Source: Bordetella ansorpii
GTDB taxonomy: Bacteria; Pseudomonadota; Gammaproteobacteria; Burkholderiales; Burkholderiaceae_B
Direction of reading: 5' to 3'
Assembly (NCBI RefSeq): GCF_900078705.1
Contig: NZ_FKIF01000007.1
Coordinates: forward strand, 682,001-746,000
DNA length: 64,000 bases
The notes beneath the pieces are model-generated. The model made no database searches, was not told where the DNA came from, and worked only from the letters and a program-made list of their open reading frames with translations. The position numbers and the translations under genes were made by a program. How positions within the stretch are numbered: the stretch's first letter is position 1; every line of letters begins with the position of its first letter. Below, in pieces: positions 13,301 through 24,256 of the stretch.

Positions 13301-16300
13301 ACAACAGCGCGGCCCAGGTATTGAAGAGCGGCCAGAGCGTCACCGAGTCGTACACCGTACAGGTCAGCGACGGCCAGGGCGGCACCGCCAGCAAGACGGT
13401 CAGCATCACCATCAACGGCAGCGATGACACCGCCGTCATCACCCCGCACACCCCGGGCGCGGACGCCGGCGCCGTCAAGGAAGACACGACGCTCACCACG
13501 GGCGGCAAGCTCGACGTGGTGGATCCCGATGCGGGCCAGGCCGTCTTCCAGGTCCAGACGGGCACGCAAGGCGCCCACGGCACCTTCGCCATCGATGCCA
13601 ACGGCAACTGGACCTACAACCTGAACAATGCCGACCCGGCGGTCCAGGCCCTGGGCGCCGGCAAGACGATGACCGAGACCTTCTCTGTCAAGTCCGCCGA
13701 TGGCTCCACGCATGACGTCACCGTCACGATCCAGGGCACGAACGATGCCCCCAGGCTGTCGGGCGACGTCACGGGCACGGTCACCGAGGACGGCACCAAG
13801 ACCGCGACGGGCACGCTCACCGGCGCCGACGTGGATGCCGGCGACAAGATGGCCTACTCCGTGGTTGGCGCGGCCAAGGGCACCTATGGCGCCTTCACGG
13901 TCGATGCCAACACCGGCAAATGGACCTATACGCTGGACAACAGCGCGGCCCAGGTATTGAAGAGCGGCCAGAGCGTCACCGAGACGTACACCGTCCAGGT
14001 CAGCGACGGCCAGGGCGGCACCGACACCAAGACGGTCAACGTCACCATCAACGGCACCGATGACACCGCCGTCATCACCGCGCACACGCCGGGCTCCGAC
14101 GCCGGCGTCGTCAAGGAAGACGGCACGCTGACCGCCGCGGGCAAGCTCGACGTGGCCGACCCCGATGCCGGCCAGGCCGTGTTCCAGGCCCAGACCGGCA
14201 CGCAAGGCGCGCATGGCACCTTCGCCATCGATGCCAACGGCAACTGGACCTACGCGTTGAACAACGCCGATCCGGCCGTTCAGGCGCTGGGCGCCGGCAA
14301 GACCCTGACCGAGACCTTCCCGGTGAAATCGGCCGACGGCACCACCAGCCAGGTCACCGTCACCATCCAGGGCACCAACGACGCGCCCAAGTTGTCGGGC
14401 GACGTCACGGGCACGGTCACGGAAGACGGCGTGAAGACCGCCAACGGCACGTTGACGGGCGCCGACATCGACACCGGCGACAAGATGACCTACTCGGTCA
14501 CCGGCAACGCCAAGGGCGCCTACGGGGCCTTCACCATCGATGCCAACACCGGCAAATGGACCTACACGCTGGACAACAGCGCGGCCCAGGTATTGAAGAG
14601 CGGCCAGAGCGTCACCGAGTCGTACACCGTCCAGGTCAGCGACGGCCAGGGCGGCACGGATTCCAGGACCGTCACCGTCACCATCAACGGCACCGACGAC
14701 GGGGCGGTCATCACGCCCGCCACGCCGGGCTCGGATGCGGGCGCGCTGAAGGAAGACACGACGCTGACGGCCACGGGCAAGCTCAACGTGGCGGACCCGG
14801 ATGCCGGCCAGGCCGTGTTCCAGGCCCAGGCCGCCACCAAGGGCGCCTACGGCACCTTCGCCATCGACGCCAACGGCAACTGGACCTACAACCTGGACAA
14901 CGGCAATGGCGCCGTCCAGGCGTTGGGCGCCGGCAAGTCGGTCGTCGAGACCTTCTCGGTGAAGTCCGCCGACGGCACGGCCAGCCAGGTCTCGGTCACC
15001 ATCCAGGGCACCAACGACGCGCCCAGGCTGTCGGGCGTCACCGCGGGCGCCGTCACGGAAGATGGCGCCAAGACCAGCAGCGGCCAGTTGACGGCCACCG
15101 ATGTCGATACCGGCGACGTCATGGCCTACTCGGTCGTGGGCGCCGCCCGCGGCACCTATGGGGCCTTCGCGGTCGATGCCACCGGCAAGTGGACGTACAC
15201 CCTGGACAACGCCGCCGCGCAGCCGCTGAAGGGCGGCCAGGTGGTGACGGAGACCTACACCGTCCAGGTCAGCGATGGCCAGGGCGGCACGGACACCAGG
15301 ACCGTCACCGTCACGATCACCGGCACCGACGACGCGCCGGTGATCAGCGGCCAGACCAGCGGCCAGGTGATCGAGGACTACACGCTGACCAGCTCCGGCA
15401 AGCTGACGGTGACGGACGCGGACACCGGCGAAAGCGGCGTCGTCGCCCAGGCCAACGTGGCGGGCAAGTACGGCACGTTCACCATCGACGCCAGCGGCAA
15501 CTGGACGTACTCGCTGAACAACAGCCTGCCCGCCGTCCAGAACCTGGCCCCGGGCGCCGTGCTGTCCGAGTCCTTCAACGTCACCGCGGGCGACGGCAAG
15601 ACCCTGCAGCCCATCACGGTCTCGGTGGTCGGCACCAATGACGCGCCGGTGTCCGCCGACAATGCGGCCAACGTCGAGACGGGCACCAAGTACACGTTCA
15701 AGACCGGCGACTTCGCCTTCGGCGACATCGATGGCAACGCGCAGCAGAGCGTGATCATCTCGCGCCTGCCGACGGACGGCACGCTGACCTTCAACGGCAA
15801 CGCCGTCTCGGTCAACCAGGTGATCACCCCGGCGGACATCGCGGCGGGCAAGCTGGTCTTCACGCCCTCCACCGCCGGCCTGGACACCTCGTTCGGCTTC
15901 AAGGTGCAGGATGCGGGCGGCACGGCCTACGGCGGCAAGGACACCTCCAGCGAATACAACTTCGCCGTGGTGACCAACAACCTGATCGTGGGCACCAATG
16001 CCGCCAGTCCGTCCACCGCGCCTCTGCTGGGCGGCTCGGGCGACGACATCATCATCGGCGACAAGGGCGGCACGGTCACCACCGTCGAAGCCGGCAAGAA
16101 CTACAACATCGCCCTGGTGATCGACACCTCGGGCAGCATGGCGTGGGGCCTGGACGGCACGAGCGGCGTGGCGTACGCCAACTCGCGGATGAAGCTGATC
16201 AAGGACGCGCTGACCAACCTGGCCACGCAATTGTCCAACCACGACGGCACGGTCAACGTCTCGCTGATCGGCTTCTCGACCAACGCCAGCCAGGCGCTGA

Positions 16301-18123
16301 CGCTGCAAGGTCTGAACAAGAACAACCTGTCCAGCCTGCTGAGCGCCATCAACAACCTGTCGGCGTCGGGCGGCACGAACTACGAGGCGGCCTTCAACAC
16401 GGCCGTGACGTGGTTCAACTCGCAGACGGCGGCCGGCAAAACCACCGCCGCCGGCTACGAGAACGTCACGTACTTCCTGACCGATGGCGATCCGACCTAT
16501 TACCTGAATTCGAAGGGGGCGGTCGCCGGCACCGGCAACAGCACGGACGTGACCACGCTGCAGGAATCGGTCAACGCCTTCGGCCCGCTGGCCAATGCCA
16601 GCAAGGTGAACGCGATCGGCATCGGCGATGGCGTGAACACCGACTACCTGAAGATGTTCGACAACACGGGCGGCACGGGCGCCACCAGCTATGTGGCGTT
16701 CGGCAACGGCTCGTCCACCTCGCTGGCGGACTTCAATACCCTGCTGTTCCCCTCGGGCATGAACAACGTCGCCAACTGGACGACCACGGGCACCAGCCTG
16801 GGTGGCTCGTCGGTGACGCGGTCGCTGACCGCCAGCAACATGATGCTGACGGACGTGGCTGGCGGCAGTTCGCTGACGGCGACCAGTCCGTCCTTCACGA
16901 TCAGTTCGGGCAACTTCGGCAAGGTCAGTTTCACGGCCTCCAGCACCAACTTCGTGACGGGCGACCAGTTCAACTGGACGCTGCAACGCTACGACACGGC
17001 CACCGGAAAGTGGGTGAGCGTCGACAGCGGCACGACCGCCTCGGGCTACGGCGGGGCGACGACCATCACCTCGGGGCTGGCGGCGGCGGGCACCTATCGC
17101 CTGGTCTACGAAGTGATCGACAACACCAACAACTCGCGTTCGGCCACGATCAACATCGACGACATCGCGCTGACCAGCTTCGCGGCCAGCTCGGTGGTGG
17201 CGGCGCCGGCGGGCGACGTGGGCGCGGTCACGCAGGCCAGCGACCTGAGCGCCGCGCTGACGCGGGGCGGCACGTCGCTGACGCCCGCGTCGATGGGCGG
17301 CGACATCATCGACGGCGGCGCGGGCGGCGACATCATCTTCGGCGACACCCTCAACACCGACAGGCTGTCATGGGGCAGCGTGGCGGCGGGTTCGCACGAC
17401 GGCGACGGCATGAAGGCGCTGACGGACTACCTGACCTATACCAACGGCCACGCCCCGACCACCAACGAGATCTACGATTTCGTCAAGGCCAACGCGGGCA
17501 TGTTCGACGTCGCGGAAGACACCCGCGGCGGCGATGACACGATCCGCGGCGGCACGGGCGACGACCTCCTCTACGGTGGCGGCGGCAACGACACCCTGTA
17601 CGGCGATGACGGCAAGGACACCCTGTACGGCGGGACCGGCGACGATGCGCTGTATGGCGGGGCCGACGACGACAAGCTGTATGGCGGAACGGGCAGCGAC
17701 TCCCTGGACGGCGGCACGGGCAATGACACCCTGGTCGGCGGCAAGGGCAACGACACGTTGATCGGCGGCGCGGGCAGCGACACTTTCCGGTGGGAGCTGA
17801 ACGACCAGGCCACCACGGCCAACCCGTCGGTGGACACGATCAAGGACTTCTCGACCGCCAAGCCGGCCGACGGCGGCGACGTGCTCGACCTGAAGGATCT
17901 GCTGATCGGCGAGAAGGACAGCAGCCTGACGCAATTCCTGAACTTCACCAAGGAAGGCAACAACACGGTCATCAACATCAATACCCAGGGCCAGATCGGC
18001 AGCCAGGGCGCCGACCAGAAGATCGTGCTGGAGAACGTCGACCTGACGCAGAACGGGACGCTGGACAACCAGGCCATCATCAACGATCTGCTGCAGAAGG
18101 GGAAACTGGACGTCAACCATTGA
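7345..18123 (+). CDS. lapA: Giant VCBS/vWA/RTX adhesin (LapA/BrtA type), downstream part to the C terminus
   Basis: This continues the same adhesin after the frameshift; the TTG at 7345 is only the first possible start in this frame and is unlikely to be a real initiation site. Order of parts: VCBS double repeats to about 15640; a cadherin-like beta domain (about 15640-15990); a vWA domain whose MIDAS motif DTSGS lies at 16123-16137; a beta-sandwich stretch (about 16770-17170); calcium-binding RTX nonapeptides (GGxGNDxLx) at about 17520-17800; and an acidic type I secretion tail with VDTIKDF and VLDLKDLL motifs. It is secreted through an ABC/MFP/TolC channel that is not in the window. lapG and lapD follow directly and fit c-di-GMP-controlled surface retention. 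The intact protein would exceed 6,000 residues. Confidence 0.9.
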   Translation: MTETFTVKSADGSTHDITVAIQGTNDAPVLSGALTGSVTEDGSKIATGQLVATDADTTDTHTYSVAGNANGPYGSFSVDASGKWTYTLDNAAAQGLVAGQTVIETYTVQVSDGHGGTDTRTVTITINGTDDGAVITPHAPGADAGSVAEGAQTASGKLDISDPDAGQASFQVQTGTAGQHGSFSVDANGNWTYNLNSGDAAVRALGANESLTETFTVKAADGSTHDITVTIEGTNDAPRLSGDVTGSVTEDGVKTATGQLVTADPDTTDTHTYSVVGNASGTYGAFTVDTNTGEWTYTLDNSAAQVLKSGQSVTETYTVQASDGQGGTDTRTISVTINGTDDTAVITAHTSGSDTGAVKEDGMLTASGKLDVTDLDAGEAVFQAQTGTAGQHGSFSVDANGNWTYNLNSGDAAVRALGANESLTETFTVKSADGSTHDITVTIQGTNDAPVLSGDVTGSVTEDGVKTATGQLTTTDVDTTDTHTYSVVGNANGPYGAFAVDANGKWTYTLDNTAAQSLVAGQTVTETYTVQVSDGQGGTDTRTITLTINGADDGAVIAPHAPGADTGSVAEGAQTTSGKLDISDPDAGQASFQVQTGTPGQHGSFSVDANGNWTYNLNSGDAAVRALGANQSLTETFTVKAADGSTHDVTVTIQGTNDAPALSGQLTGSVTEDGTKTASGQLATSDADTTDTQTYSVIGNAAGTYGGFTVDATTGKWTYTLDNNAAQALTTGQSVTETYIVQVSDGHGGTDTKTISVTINGTDDAAIITAHTPGADAATVAEGAQTASGKLDVVDPDAGQAVFQAQAGTQGAHGTFSLDTSGNWTYALNNDATVRALGANETLTETFTIKSADGSTHDVTVTIQGTNDAPVLSGDLSGSVTEDGTKTATGQLATADADVTDTHMYSVVGNANGTYGGFTVDPSTGKWTYTLDNTAAQDLVAGQSVTETYTVQVSDGQGGTDTKTVAVTINGTDDSAVITPHAPGADAGSVAEGSQTASGKLDITDPDAGQASFQVQTGTPGQHGSFSVDANGNWTYNLNSGDAAVRALGANESLTETFTVKAADGSTHDITVTIQGTNDAPALSGQLTGSVTEDGTKTASGQLATSDADTTDTHTYAVAGNATGSYGAFTVNPNTGKWTYALDNNAAQALTTGQSVTETYIVQVSDGHGGTDTKTVTITINGTDDAAIITAHTPGADAATVKEGSQAASGKLDVTDPDAGQAVFQVQSGIQGAHGTFSLDASGNWTYALNSGDAAVRALGANESLTETFTVKAADGSTHDITVTIQGTNDAPKLSGDVTGSVTEDGTKTATGQLTATDVDTTDTHTYAVAGNASGTYGAFSVDANTGKWTYTLDNNAAQVLKAGQSVTETYTVQVSDGHGGTDTQTISVTINGTDDTAVITAHTSGSDTGAVKEDGTQTTSGKLDVADPDAGQAVFQTQTGTQGAHGTFAIDANGNWTYNLNNADPAVQALGASQSLTETFTVKSADGSTHDITVTIQGTNDAPKLSGDVTGSVTEDGTKTATGQLTTTDVDTTDTHTYAVVGNATGAYGAFSVDANGKWTYTLDNAAAQGLVAGQSVTETYTVQVSDGQGGTDTRTVSVTVNGSDDAAIITAHTPGADAGAVAEGSQSTGGKLDITDPDAGQAVFQAQTGTQGAHGTFTLDATGNWTYNLNNDAAVRALGANETLTETFTVKSADGSTHDITVTIQGTNDAPVLSGDVTGSVTEDGVKTATGQLTTTDVDTTDTHTYSVVGNANGPYGAFAVDANGKWTYTLDNTAAQSLVAGQTVTETYTVQVSDGHGGTDTKTISVTLNGTEDGAIIVPHTVGADLGTVKEDGTLATGGKLDVADPDAGQAVFQAQAGTQGAHGTFAIDANGNWAYNLNNADPAVQALGAGKTMTETFSVKSADGTTHDVTVTIQGTNDAPTLSGAVTGSVTEDGVKTATGQLTGADIDTGDKLTYALMGAATGTYGAFAVDADTGKWTYTLDNSAAQVLKSGQSVTESYTVQVSDGQGGTASKTVSITINGSDDTAVITPHTPGADAGAVKEDTTLTTGGKLDVVDPDAGQAVFQVQTGTQGAHGTFAIDANGNWTYNLNNADPAVQALGAGKTMTETFSVKSADGSTHDVTVTIQGTNDAPRLSGDVTGTVTEDGTKTATGTLTGADVDAGDKMAYSVVGAAKGTYGAFTVDANTGKWTYTLDNSAAQVLKSGQSVTETYTVQVSDGQGGTDTKTVNVTINGTDDTAVITAHTPGSDAGVVKEDGTLTAAGKLDVADPDAGQAVFQAQTGTQGAHGTFAIDANGNWTYALNNADPAVQALGAGKTLTETFPVKSADGTTSQVTVTIQGTNDAPKLSGDVTGTVTEDGVKTANGTLTGADIDTGDKMTYSVTGNAKGAYGAFTIDANTGKWTYTLDNSAAQVLKSGQSVTESYTVQVSDGQGGTDSRTVTVTINGTDDGAVITPATPGSDAGALKEDTTLTATGKLNVADPDAGQAVFQAQAATKGAYGTFAIDANGNWTYNLDNGNGAVQALGAGKSVVETFSVKSADGTASQVSVTIQGTNDAPRLSGVTAGAVTEDGAKTSSGQLTATDVDTGDVMAYSVVGAARGTYGAFAVDATGKWTYTLDNAAAQPLKGGQVVTETYTVQVSDGQGGTDTRTVTVTITGTDDAPVISGQTSGQVIEDYTLTSSGKLTVTDADTGESGVVAQANVAGKYGTFTIDASGNWTYSLNNSLPAVQNLAPGAVLSESFNVTAGDGKTLQPITVSVVGTNDAPVSADNAANVETGTKYTFKTGDFAFGDIDGNAQQSVIISRLPTDGTLTFNGNAVSVNQVITPADIAAGKLVFTPSTAGLDTSFGFKVQDAGGTAYGGKDTSSEYNFAVVTNNLIVGTNAASPSTAPLLGGSGDDIIIGDKGGTVTTVEAGKNYNIALVIDTSGSMAWGLDGTSGVAYANSRMKLIKDALTNLATQLSNHDGTVNVSLIGFSTNASQALTLQGLNKNNLSSLLSAINNLSASGGTNYEAAFNTAVTWFNSQTAAGKTTAAGYENVTYFLTDGDPTYYLNSKGAVAGTGNSTDVTTLQESVNAFGPLANASKVNAIGIGDGVNTDYLKMFDNTGGTGATSYVAFGNGSSTSLADFNTLLFPSGMNNVANWTTTGTSLGGSSVTRSLTASNMMLTDVAGGSSLTATSPSFTISSGNFGKVSFTASSTNFVTGDQFNWTLQRYDTATGKWVSVDSGTTASGYGGATTITSGLAAAGTYRLVYEVIDNTNNSRSATINIDDIALTSFAASSVVAAPAGDVGAVTQASDLSAALTRGGTSLTPASMGGDIIDGGAGGDIIFGDTLNTDRLSWGSVAAGSHDGDGMKALTDYLTYTNGHAPTTNEIYDFVKANAGMFDVAEDTRGGDDTIRGGTGDDLLYGGGGNDTLYGDDGKDTLYGGTGDDALYGGADDDKLYGGTGSDSLDGGTGNDTLVGGKGNDTLIGGAGSDTFRWELNDQATTANPSVDTIKDFSTAKPADGGDVLDLKDLLIGEKDSSLTQFLNFTKEGNNTVININTQGQIGSQGADQKIVLENVDLTQNGTLDNQAIINDLLQKGKLDVNH
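17521..17796 (+). repeat. RTX nonapeptide calcium-binding repeats
   Basis: About nine consecutive glycine-aspartate nonapeptides of the form GGxGxDxLx (for example GGTGNDTLV) lie just before the C-terminal secretion tail. A shorter pair sits upstream at about 17296-17345. RTX repeats bind calcium and fold after export by type I secretion systems, so this marks the export end of the adhesin. Confidence 0.85.
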
Positions 18124-18293
18124 CCATGGGCGGAATCCGGCGGCGCGGGCGGCCGCCGGCCCTGCCGCATCCCGCCACGCGGCGGCGCGGCGGGCGTGTC
18201 GTACTGGCCACGGATTCGAGCCCCGCGAGGAGCCTTTGCCGCTTTTTCCAGATTGTCGTCCAGCGGTGAACGAAAGATTGGATAATCCACGCC

Positions 18294-18977
18294 ATGCGAC
18301 CGCCCCGCCGTCCTTGCAGCCTTGCAAAGCTGAGCCGATGGGCTTTGCTCTGTCTGGCCTTGCATTGCGGCGGCAGTTCCGCGCTGAATATCGATGCCCA
18401 GAAGCTGCAAAGCCAATCGGCCCATCGCTATGGCGCGCGCGGCTCGCAGGCCGTGGCCGCCTGGCTGCGGCTGTTGCGCGGCGCGGCGCCGCCGCAGCCT
18501 GGCGCCGCGCTGCGGCAAGCCAACGATTTCTGGAACACGCACGTGCAGCAGGGCGAAGACCCCGCCATCTGGGGGCAGGCCGATTACTGGGCAACGCCGC
18601 TGGAATCCCTCGGAAAAGGCGTGGGAGACTGCGAGGACTTCGTCATCGGCAAATACTTCACGCTGGTGGCGATGGGCGTACCATCGGTCAAGTTACGTTT
18701 TATCTATGTGCGCGCGCGGATCGGCGGCCCCGGCAGCAGCACGCAGATCGCCCACATGGTGCTCGGGTACTACGAAACGCCCAATGCCGTCCCGTTGGTG
18801 CTGGACAGCCTCGTCACGACCATATTGCCCGCCACCGAGCGCAGAGACCTGACGCCGGTGTTCAGCTTCAATGCCGAAGGTGTGTATGTCGACGGTAAAA
18901 ACGCAGCGCCCGTTGAACGGCTCGACCGTTGGCGCGATCTTCTTCAACGCATGGAACGCGAAGGCATCCGCCCCTGA
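18294..18977 (+). CDS. lapG: LapG-type periplasmic cysteine protease (adhesin-releasing)
   Basis: 227 aa, a bacterial transglutaminase-like cysteine protease (BTLCP, LapG family). The visible triad is C113 in GDCEDF, H154 in QIAHM and D171 in LVLDS. The family hallmark DYWATPLE precedes the cysteine. A signal sequence covers about residues 10-30 (LAKLSRWALLCLALHCGGSSA). In known systems LapG cleaves the N-terminal region of LapA and frees it from the outer membrane unless LapD sequesters it. It lies 170 bp after the adhesin and 19 bp before lapD, probably in one operon with lapD. Length and motif spacing match the family. Confidence 0.93.
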   Translation: MRPPRRPCSLAKLSRWALLCLALHCGGSSALNIDAQKLQSQSAHRYGARGSQAVAAWLRLLRGAAPPQPGAALRQANDFWNTHVQQGEDPAIWGQADYWATPLESLGKGVGDCEDFVIGKYFTLVAMGVPSVKLRFIYVRARIGGPGSSTQIAHMVLGYYETPNAVPLVLDSLVTTILPATERRDLTPVFSFNAEGVYVDGKNAAPVERLDRWRDLLQRMEREGIRP

Positions 18978-18996
18978 AGCGAGGAACAAGCTCTAT

Positions 18997-20961
18997 ATGT
19001 CCATACTCCGTCAGCTCTTGCTCAGCATCACGCTGGCCATCATGGTCATCCTGCTCGGCGCCCTGGCGCTGAACGTGAACGCCGCGCGAGAGTACCTGTC
19101 CGACCAGTTGCAGGTGCAGAGCAACGACGGCGCCATCTCGCTGGCGCTGTCGCTGTCGCAGCCGGCCAACAACGATCCCGTGGTGCAGGAGTTGCTGGTG
19201 TCCGCGCTGTTCGACGGCGGGCACTACGCCCTGGTGCGGCTCCAGGACACGGATGGAACGGTGCTGGTCGCGCGGCAGGCCAAGGCCGTGGACGACGGCG
19301 TGCCGCATTGGTTCAAGTCGCTGGCGAAGATGCGCACCTCCCCCGCCACCCATGCGGTCAGCGACGGCTGGAAGCAGTTGGGCACCGTCACGCTGCAGGC
19401 CAGCGAAACCGACGCCTGGCGCTCATTGTGGCAAGGCAGCGTGCGCATGGCCGGCCTGGTGCTGGTGGCCGGCGGTTTGTGGGCGCTGTTCGCCTTCGCC
19501 CTGGTTCGCTGGATCAAGAACCGGCTGCTGCGCGAGATCAGTGAACAGGTCCTGGAAATCGGCCGGGAAGGCTCGGCCAGGCCGGTGCACGCCCGCGTGC
19601 CGGAACTGCGCGGCGTGGCCGAGGCGTTGAACCAGACCCGCGAACGCATCCTGGCCACCACCGAAGAGCATAACGCCAGGATCGAGTCGCTGGAACTGCA
19701 GATGAACCTGGACCCGGTCACGGGCCTGGCCAACCGCAAGTACTTCCTGAACGAAATGCGGCGCGTGATGGAAACGCCCGCCCCGGCAGCCGCGGGCGGC
19801 CACGTGCTCATCTTCCGCCAGCGCGACCTGGCCGGCCTGAACCGCCACCTGCCGCGCGACTTCGTCGACCAGTGGCTGCGCGGCGTCTGCGAGCGTCTGC
19901 AGGCCACCCTGCAACGCGCCCAGGCCACCTCGGCCATGGTCGGCCGCCTGAACGGCTCCGACTTCGCCGTGCTGCTGCCGCAGGTCGCCGCGCCGCAGGC
20001 GCTGGTGGTCGCCGACGCCCTGAGGCTGGACCTGCGCGCCTCGCGCATCCCCGTCGGCGAAGGCCACCTGTGCCGCTGGGCGATGTCGCTGGCGGATTAC
20101 GCCGCCCCGGCGCAGGCCAGCGCCGTGCTGGGCAGGCTGGATTTCGGCCTGATGCGCGCCGAAAGCTCGGGCGACGATCATGTGGTGGTAGTGGACGAAA
20201 GCGACAGACAAGGCCCGTCCGAGGCCGGCAAGCTGGCCTGGCATGCCACGATCTCGTCCGCCCTGGCCGAAGACCGCTACGGTCTGGAAACCGTCCCCCT
20301 GCTGACCGCGCGGGGCGAGCCCGTGCGCACCGAAGCCACCCTGATGCTCAAGGACGCGCAGGGCCGTCCCCCCCTGCACGCCACGCAGTTCATTCCCGCC
20401 GCCGTGCGCCTGGGCCTGGTGGCCGAGTGCGACCTGCGGGCCGTCAAGCTGGGCCTGGACTGGCTGGCGGACAACGACGACGAGCTGGCGGTGCGCATCG
20501 CCCTGCCCTCGCTGCTGGACGGCCGCTTCCTGGGCCGGCTGGGCGAGCTGCTGCAACCGCGGCCGGGCCAGGCGCGCCGCCTGTTCCTGGAAGTGGACGC
20601 GCACGGCTTGGCTGAACATCCGCAGGAAGTCGCGGCACTGGGCCGCGTCGCCACGCAGGCTGGCGCGCACCTGGGCCTGCGCCGCCTGGCCCAGCAGTTC
20701 ACGGCGGTATCGCAGTTGCACGCCGTGCCGCTGGCCTACGTGAAGCTGGGCGGCGGTTTCGTCGGTGGCATGTCGCAAAGCCCGGGCAGCCAGCAGCTCA
20801 CCGCCTGGGTGGTGGACACTGCCCGCGGCCTGGGCATCGAGGTGTACGCGGAAGACGTACCCGACGCCAAGACGCGGCGCATCCTGTCGGGCCTGGACAT
20901 CAACGTGATGCGCGGTCCCGGCGTGACGCCCCTGCCGCCCGACGGCGAAGGCGACGACTGA
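18997..20961 (+). CDS. lapD: LapD-type inner-membrane c-di-GMP receptor
   Basis: 654 aa from the ATG at 18997, preceded by GAGGA at 18981-18985. Order: TM1 (about residues 6-28), a periplasmic LapD/MoxY output domain (about 30-150), TM2 (about 153-172), HAMP, a degenerate GGDEF domain (the active loop reads NGSDF, residues 319-323) and a degenerate EAL domain (TEATL at 445-449 in place of EAL). Both enzyme signatures are lost, as expected for a receptor that binds c-di-GMP but neither makes nor breaks it. When bound, LapD of this family captures LapG in the periplasm and protects the surface adhesin. An in-frame start exists further upstream inside lapG, but it lacks hydrophobic sequence and a ribosome site. 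Confidence 0.92.
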   Translation: MSILRQLLLSITLAIMVILLGALALNVNAAREYLSDQLQVQSNDGAISLALSLSQPANNDPVVQELLVSALFDGGHYALVRLQDTDGTVLVARQAKAVDDGVPHWFKSLAKMRTSPATHAVSDGWKQLGTVTLQASETDAWRSLWQGSVRMAGLVLVAGGLWALFAFALVRWIKNRLLREISEQVLEIGREGSARPVHARVPELRGVAEALNQTRERILATTEEHNARIESLELQMNLDPVTGLANRKYFLNEMRRVMETPAPAAAGGHVLIFRQRDLAGLNRHLPRDFVDQWLRGVCERLQATLQRAQATSAMVGRLNGSDFAVLLPQVAAPQALVVADALRLDLRASRIPVGEGHLCRWAMSLADYAAPAQASAVLGRLDFGLMRAESSGDDHVVVVDESDRQGPSEAGKLAWHATISSALAEDRYGLETVPLLTARGEPVRTEATLMLKDAQGRPPLHATQFIPAAVRLGLVAECDLRAVKLGLDWLADNDDELAVRIALPSLLDGRFLGRLGELLQPRPGQARRLFLEVDAHGLAEHPQEVAALGRVATQAGAHLGLRRLAQQFTAVSQLHAVPLAYVKLGGGFVGGMSQSPGSQQLTAWVVDTARGLGIEVYAEDVPDAKTRRILSGLDINVMRGPGVTPLPPDGEGDD

Positions 20962-21145
20962 GCGCGGGGCAGGCGGCATCGCGGCGGCCATTCGCGGCAC
21001 ACCGGCGTGGCGTTCCGCGCCAGCGCGGACGTGGGGGTGCCGCGGCGAGCATTCGCAACGCAGACAGGCGTGCGTTTCTGTCGCCCCCTTCGGGCAGCCG
21101 TCCGATTCCCCGGCTGTGCGAGGCTTCTTTTAGTGTCAACAGGCC

Positions 21146-22108
21146 CTAGCGGGCCGGCGTCACCAGGTTGCGCGGCTGTCCCGCCACGAACCCCTCGATG
21201 TTGTCCACCAATTGATCCGCCAGGCCCTGCATGGCTTCCCGCGAGGCCCAGGCCACGTGCGGCGTCAACAGGAAATTGGGATGGCTGGCCAGCGCCATGA
21301 AGGGGTGATCCGGCGCTGGCGGCTCGGCCGTGCATACATCGAACCCCGCGCCGCCGATCTGCCCGGCCCGCAAGGCATCGACCAGCGCCTGCTCGTCCAC
21401 CAGGCCGCCGCGCGCGGTGTTGATCAACAGCGGCTTGCGCGCCATCTGCGCGAACTCGGGCGCGCCGATCATGTTGCGCGTCGTCGGCCGCAGCGGGCAA
21501 TGCAGGGTAATGATGTCGGACTCGGCCAGCACCCGCTCGAACGGCGTGTACAGGCTTCCCATGCCGGACGAGCCCTTGTGGGCCGAGAACAGCACCCTCA
21601 TCCCCAGCGCGCGCCCGATCGTCGCCACCGAATTGCCCAGCACGCCGTCGCCGATGATGCCGAGCGTGGAGCCGGCCAGGTCGCGAATCGGGAAATCGAA
21701 GTAGCAGAACTGGCCCGACTCCTGCCAGCGGCCCGCGGCGACAGAATCGGCATAGGCGAGGATGCTGCGGCGCAGGGCAAAGATCAGCGCGAACGTGTGC
21801 TCGGGCACGGTGTTCACGGCGTAGTTGCGGATGTTGCTGACGGCCACCTGCCGCTGCGCGCAAGCCGCCAGGTCGACGTTGTCGGTGCCCGTGGCGGCCA
21901 CCGCCACCAGCTTCAGGCGCGTGGCCCGCGCCAGCGCCTCGGCGCCGATCCTGGCCTTGTTGGTGATGACGATGTCGGCATCGGCGATCCGGCCCGCGAC
22001 GTCCGCGGCATCGGTCCGCTCGTGGGACACCAGTTCATGCGCAAAGACGGGAGCCCGCAGCTCGATCTCGGGCGACAGCGTGGCTCGGTCCAGGAATACG
22101 ATCTTCAT
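21146..22108 (-). CDS. D-2-hydroxyacid dehydrogenase (glycerate dehydrogenase/hydroxypyruvate reductase-like)
   Basis: 320 aa, the usual length for NAD(P)-dependent D-isomer 2-hydroxyacid dehydrogenases. The dinucleotide motif is GIIGDGVLG. The catalytic Arg, Glu and His lie in NTARGGLVDE, FDVCTAEPP and LTPHVAW. The substrate is probably a small 2-keto acid such as hydroxypyruvate or glyoxylate, but specificity cannot be read from sequence. The gene is convergent with lapD across a 184-bp gap with no obvious strong terminator. The next gene upstream on the same strand (M48 protease) is ~110 bp away. Confidence 0.88.
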   Translation of the reverse strand: MKIVFLDRATLSPEIELRAPVFAHELVSHERTDAADVAGRIADADIVITNKARIGAEALARATRLKLVAVAATGTDNVDLAACAQRQVAVSNIRNYAVNTVPEHTFALIFALRRSILAYADSVAAGRWQESGQFCYFDFPIRDLAGSTLGIIGDGVLGNSVATIGRALGMRVLFSAHKGSSGMGSLYTPFERVLAESDIITLHCPLRPTTRNMIGAPEFAQMARKPLLINTARGGLVDEQALVDALRAGQIGGAGFDVCTAEPPAPDHPFMALASHPNFLLTPHVAWASREAMQGLADQLVDNIEGFVAGQPRNLVTPAR

Positions 22109-22216
22109 AGTCTCAAACCATCAATGGGCAGCGCGGGCTGCGGGAACGGGACACGGGACGAACCCGGGTGGCGGCAACGGCGCCGGCAAGGCCGCTGGAC
22201 GGCCGGAGGCCGGACG

Positions 22217-23071
22217 TCAGCGGGCGGCCTTGCCGGCCTGCTCGTACAGCGGCATGACCTGTCGGGCGGTCGCCTGCAATTCGGTGATGCGGGTCGATGC
22301 CGACGGGTGCGTCGACAGGAATTCAGGCTGCGACTTGCCGCCCGAGGCCGCCCCCATCTTCTGCCACAGGGTGACGGCGGCGCGCGGATCGTAACCGGCG
22401 CGCGCGGCCAACTCGACCCCCATGCGGTCGGCCTCGGTCTCGTGCGTGCGGCTGTTGGGCAGCGTGAACATCACGTTGGTGAGCTGGCCGCCCAGGTCGG
22501 ACGCCGCGGACGAGCCCGTGGCGATCGACAGCACCTGCAGGCCGAGGTTGGTGGCCATCTGCTGCGACACCCGTTCGCGCGCGTGTTCGCGCAGCGCATG
22601 CGCGATCTCGTGGCCCAGCACGGCGGCCAGTTCGGCATCCGTCGGCTTGATCTTGTCCAGCAGTCCCGTGTAGACGGCGATCTTGCCGCCGGGCATGCAC
22701 CATGCATTGATGTCGTCGGTGGACAGCACATGGACCTCCCAGGCCCACTTGGCCGCATCGGGACGGAAAGTGCCGACCTGCGCGATCAGGCGCTGGGAAA
22801 TGCCGCGCACGCGGTTCAACTGCGCGGCGTCGCGGTCCAGCAGGCCCTTGGCGCGCGCCTGCTGCACGATCTCGCCGTACTGCTGCGAGGCCTCCTGGTT
22901 GAGCTGCTGCTCGGGCACCAGGCTGGACATGTACTGGGTGCGCTCGACGCCCACCGCGCCGGATTGCGTGGTGTTGACGCTGGCGCAACCCGCCAGGCAG
23001 GCCAGCGCGACCGCCGGGGCGGCCAGCGCCGCGCGGCGCGGCCAGGGCGAAGGGATCATCATCGAAGTCAT
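22217..23071 (-). CDS. M48-family zinc metalloprotease lipoprotein
   Basis: 284 aa. The N terminus is a lipoprotein signal ending in the lipobox LAGC, so it should be anchored in the periplasm. The zinc motif HEIAH is present, and the downstream glutamate ligand fits HETEADRMG. This matches M48 peptidases such as LoiP/YcaL, which act in envelope protein quality control. The ATG at 23071 is preferred because GGAGA lies 5 bases upstream. A TTG nine codons earlier would also be in frame but has no such site. It reads away from aroC's 3' end, ~85 bp downstream of it on the same strand. Confidence 0.88.
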   Translation of the reverse strand: MTSMMIPSPWPRRAALAAPAVALACLAGCASVNTTQSGAVGVERTQYMSSLVPEQQLNQEASQQYGEIVQQARAKGLLDRDAAQLNRVRGISQRLIAQVGTFRPDAAKWAWEVHVLSTDDINAWCMPGGKIAVYTGLLDKIKPTDAELAAVLGHEIAHALREHARERVSQQMATNLGLQVLSIATGSSAASDLGGQLTNVMFTLPNSRTHETEADRMGVELAARAGYDPRAAVTLWQKMGAASGGKSQPEFLSTHPSASTRITELQATARQVMPLYEQAGKAAR

Positions 23072-23157
23072 GCGGGTCTCCGGCAAAGAGAACGACAACG
23101 TACGAGGGTGTGGGTACTACCGCCGGCGCGCCGCCCGAGGGGCGGCAGGCCGGGCAC

Positions 23158-24216
23158 TCAGCCGCACTGGCCGCGATGCAGCAACGCGTGGTCGATCAGG
23201 ATCAGCGCCAGCAGCGCCTCGGCGATGGGGGTGGCGCGGATGCCCACGCAGGGATCGTGGCGGCCCAGCGTCTGGACCACGGTGGGCTCGCCCGCGCGGT
23301 TGACCGACTGGCGCTCGACCCGGATGCTGGACGTGGGCTTGATGGCCAGCGACACGGTGATGGGCTGCCCCGTGGAGATGCCGCCCAGCACGCCGCCTGC
23401 ATGGTTGGTCAGAAAGCCCTGGGGCGTGATCTCGTCGCCATGCTCGGAACCGCGCTGCGCGATGCTGCCGAAGCCCGCGCCGATCGACACGCCCTTGACG
23501 GCGTTCAGGCCCATCATGGCGTGTGCGATGTCGGCGTCCAGGCGGTCATAGATGGGCGTGCCCCATCCCGCCGGCAGGCCCTCGGCCACGACCTCGATGC
23601 GCGCGCCGATGGAGTCGCCATCGCGGCGCAGTTCGTCCATGTAGGCCTCGAGTTGCGCCACCAGGCCGGCATTGGGCGCGTAGAACGGATTGTTGGGCAC
23701 TTCGTCCCAGGATTCGAACGGGATCTCGATGGGACCCAGCTGGCTCATGTAGCCGCGCACCTTCACGCCGAACTGCGAGGCCAGCCACTTCTTGGCGATG
23801 GCGCCGGCGGCCACGGTGGGCGCGGTCAGGCGCGCCGACGAACGGCCGCCGCCGCGCGGATCGCGCACGCCGAACTTGTTCCAGTAGGTGTAGTCGGCGT
23901 GCCCGGGGCGGAACGTGTCCGCGATGTTCGAGTAGTCCTTGCTGCGCGCGTCGGTGTTGCGGATCAGCAGGCCGATGGGCGTGCCGGTGGTGACGCCTTC
24001 GTACACGCCGGACAGGATCTCGACCTGGTCGGCCTCTTGCCGCTGGGTGACGTGGCGCGAGGTGCCCGGACGGCGGCGGTCGAGTTCCGCCTGGATGTCG
24101 GCAGCCTCCAGTGGCAGTCCGGGAGGGCAGCCGTCGACCACGCAGCCGATGGCCGGGCCGTGCGATTCGCCGAAATTGGTGACGCGGAACAGAGTGCCTA
24201 AGGTATTGCCGGACAT
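23158..24216 (-). CDS. aroC: Chorismate synthase
   Basis: 352 aa. It converts 5-enolpyruvylshikimate-3-phosphate to chorismate, the last common step of aromatic amino acid synthesis, and uses reduced FMN. Family signatures are GESHGPAIG near the N terminus, RPGHADYTY and RGGGRSSAR in the middle, and [12 protein letters not shown] with ATPIAEA near the C terminus. Length is typical of bacterial AroC. It begins with ATG and lies ~40 bp downstream of the phosphodiesterase gene on the same strand, so the two may be co-transcribed. Confidence 0.97.
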   Translation of the reverse strand: MSGNTLGTLFRVTNFGESHGPAIGCVVDGCPPGLPLEAADIQAELDRRRPGTSRHVTQRQEADQVEILSGVYEGVTTGTPIGLLIRNTDARSKDYSNIADTFRPGHADYTYWNKFGVRDPRGGGRSSARLTAPTVAAGAIAKKWLASQFGVKVRGYMSQLGPIEIPFESWDEVPNNPFYAPNAGLVAQLEAYMDELRRDGDSIGARIEVVAEGLPAGWGTPIYDRLDADIAHAMMGLNAVKGVSIGAGFGSIAQRGSEHGDEITPQGFLTNHAGGVLGGISTGQPITVSLAIKPTSSIRVERQSVNRAGEPTVVQTLGRHDPCVGIRATPIAEALLALILIDHALLHRGQCG

Positions 24217-24256
24217 GACGGTAGCGGATGCAATCGAGCGGAAGCGGGAGGCTCGA

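Larger units (their letters stand above)
2..15640 (+). repeat. Tandem array of ~25 double VCBS repeat units, period 630-636 bp
   Basis: The motif TYTVQVSDG recurs at about 55, 691, 1327, 1960, 2593 and so on to about 15255, giving roughly 25 copies. Each period holds two ~105-aa domains of different type. Unit lengths differ by multiples of 3 bp, so the frame is kept everywhere except at 7318-7327. Some blocks are identical over long stretches: 8704-8927 equals 12493-12716 (224 bp, six units apart). Such identity implies recent duplication or gene conversion. The repeat makes assembly and copy number uncertain. Confidence 0.9.

Noticed and set aside
2-15640. CRISPR-like or satellite interpretation of the tandem repeats
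   Set aside because: The ~633-bp period is coding and in frame, and translates into VCBS domains; there are no short repeats with unique spacers anywhere in the window.
7492-16986. Very long minus-strand open frames (1142 and 1986 codons) opposite the adhesin repeats
   Set aside because: They arise because the codon pattern of the high-GC repeat lacks stops on the other strand. The translations are periodic, Arg/Gly/Val-rich shadows of the repeats with no start signals or family resemblance.
18270-18293. GATAAT box just before lapG as promoter
   Set aside because: It lies only 7 bp from the ATG with no -35 at proper spacing; it would demand a leaderless transcript, and I have no support for that.
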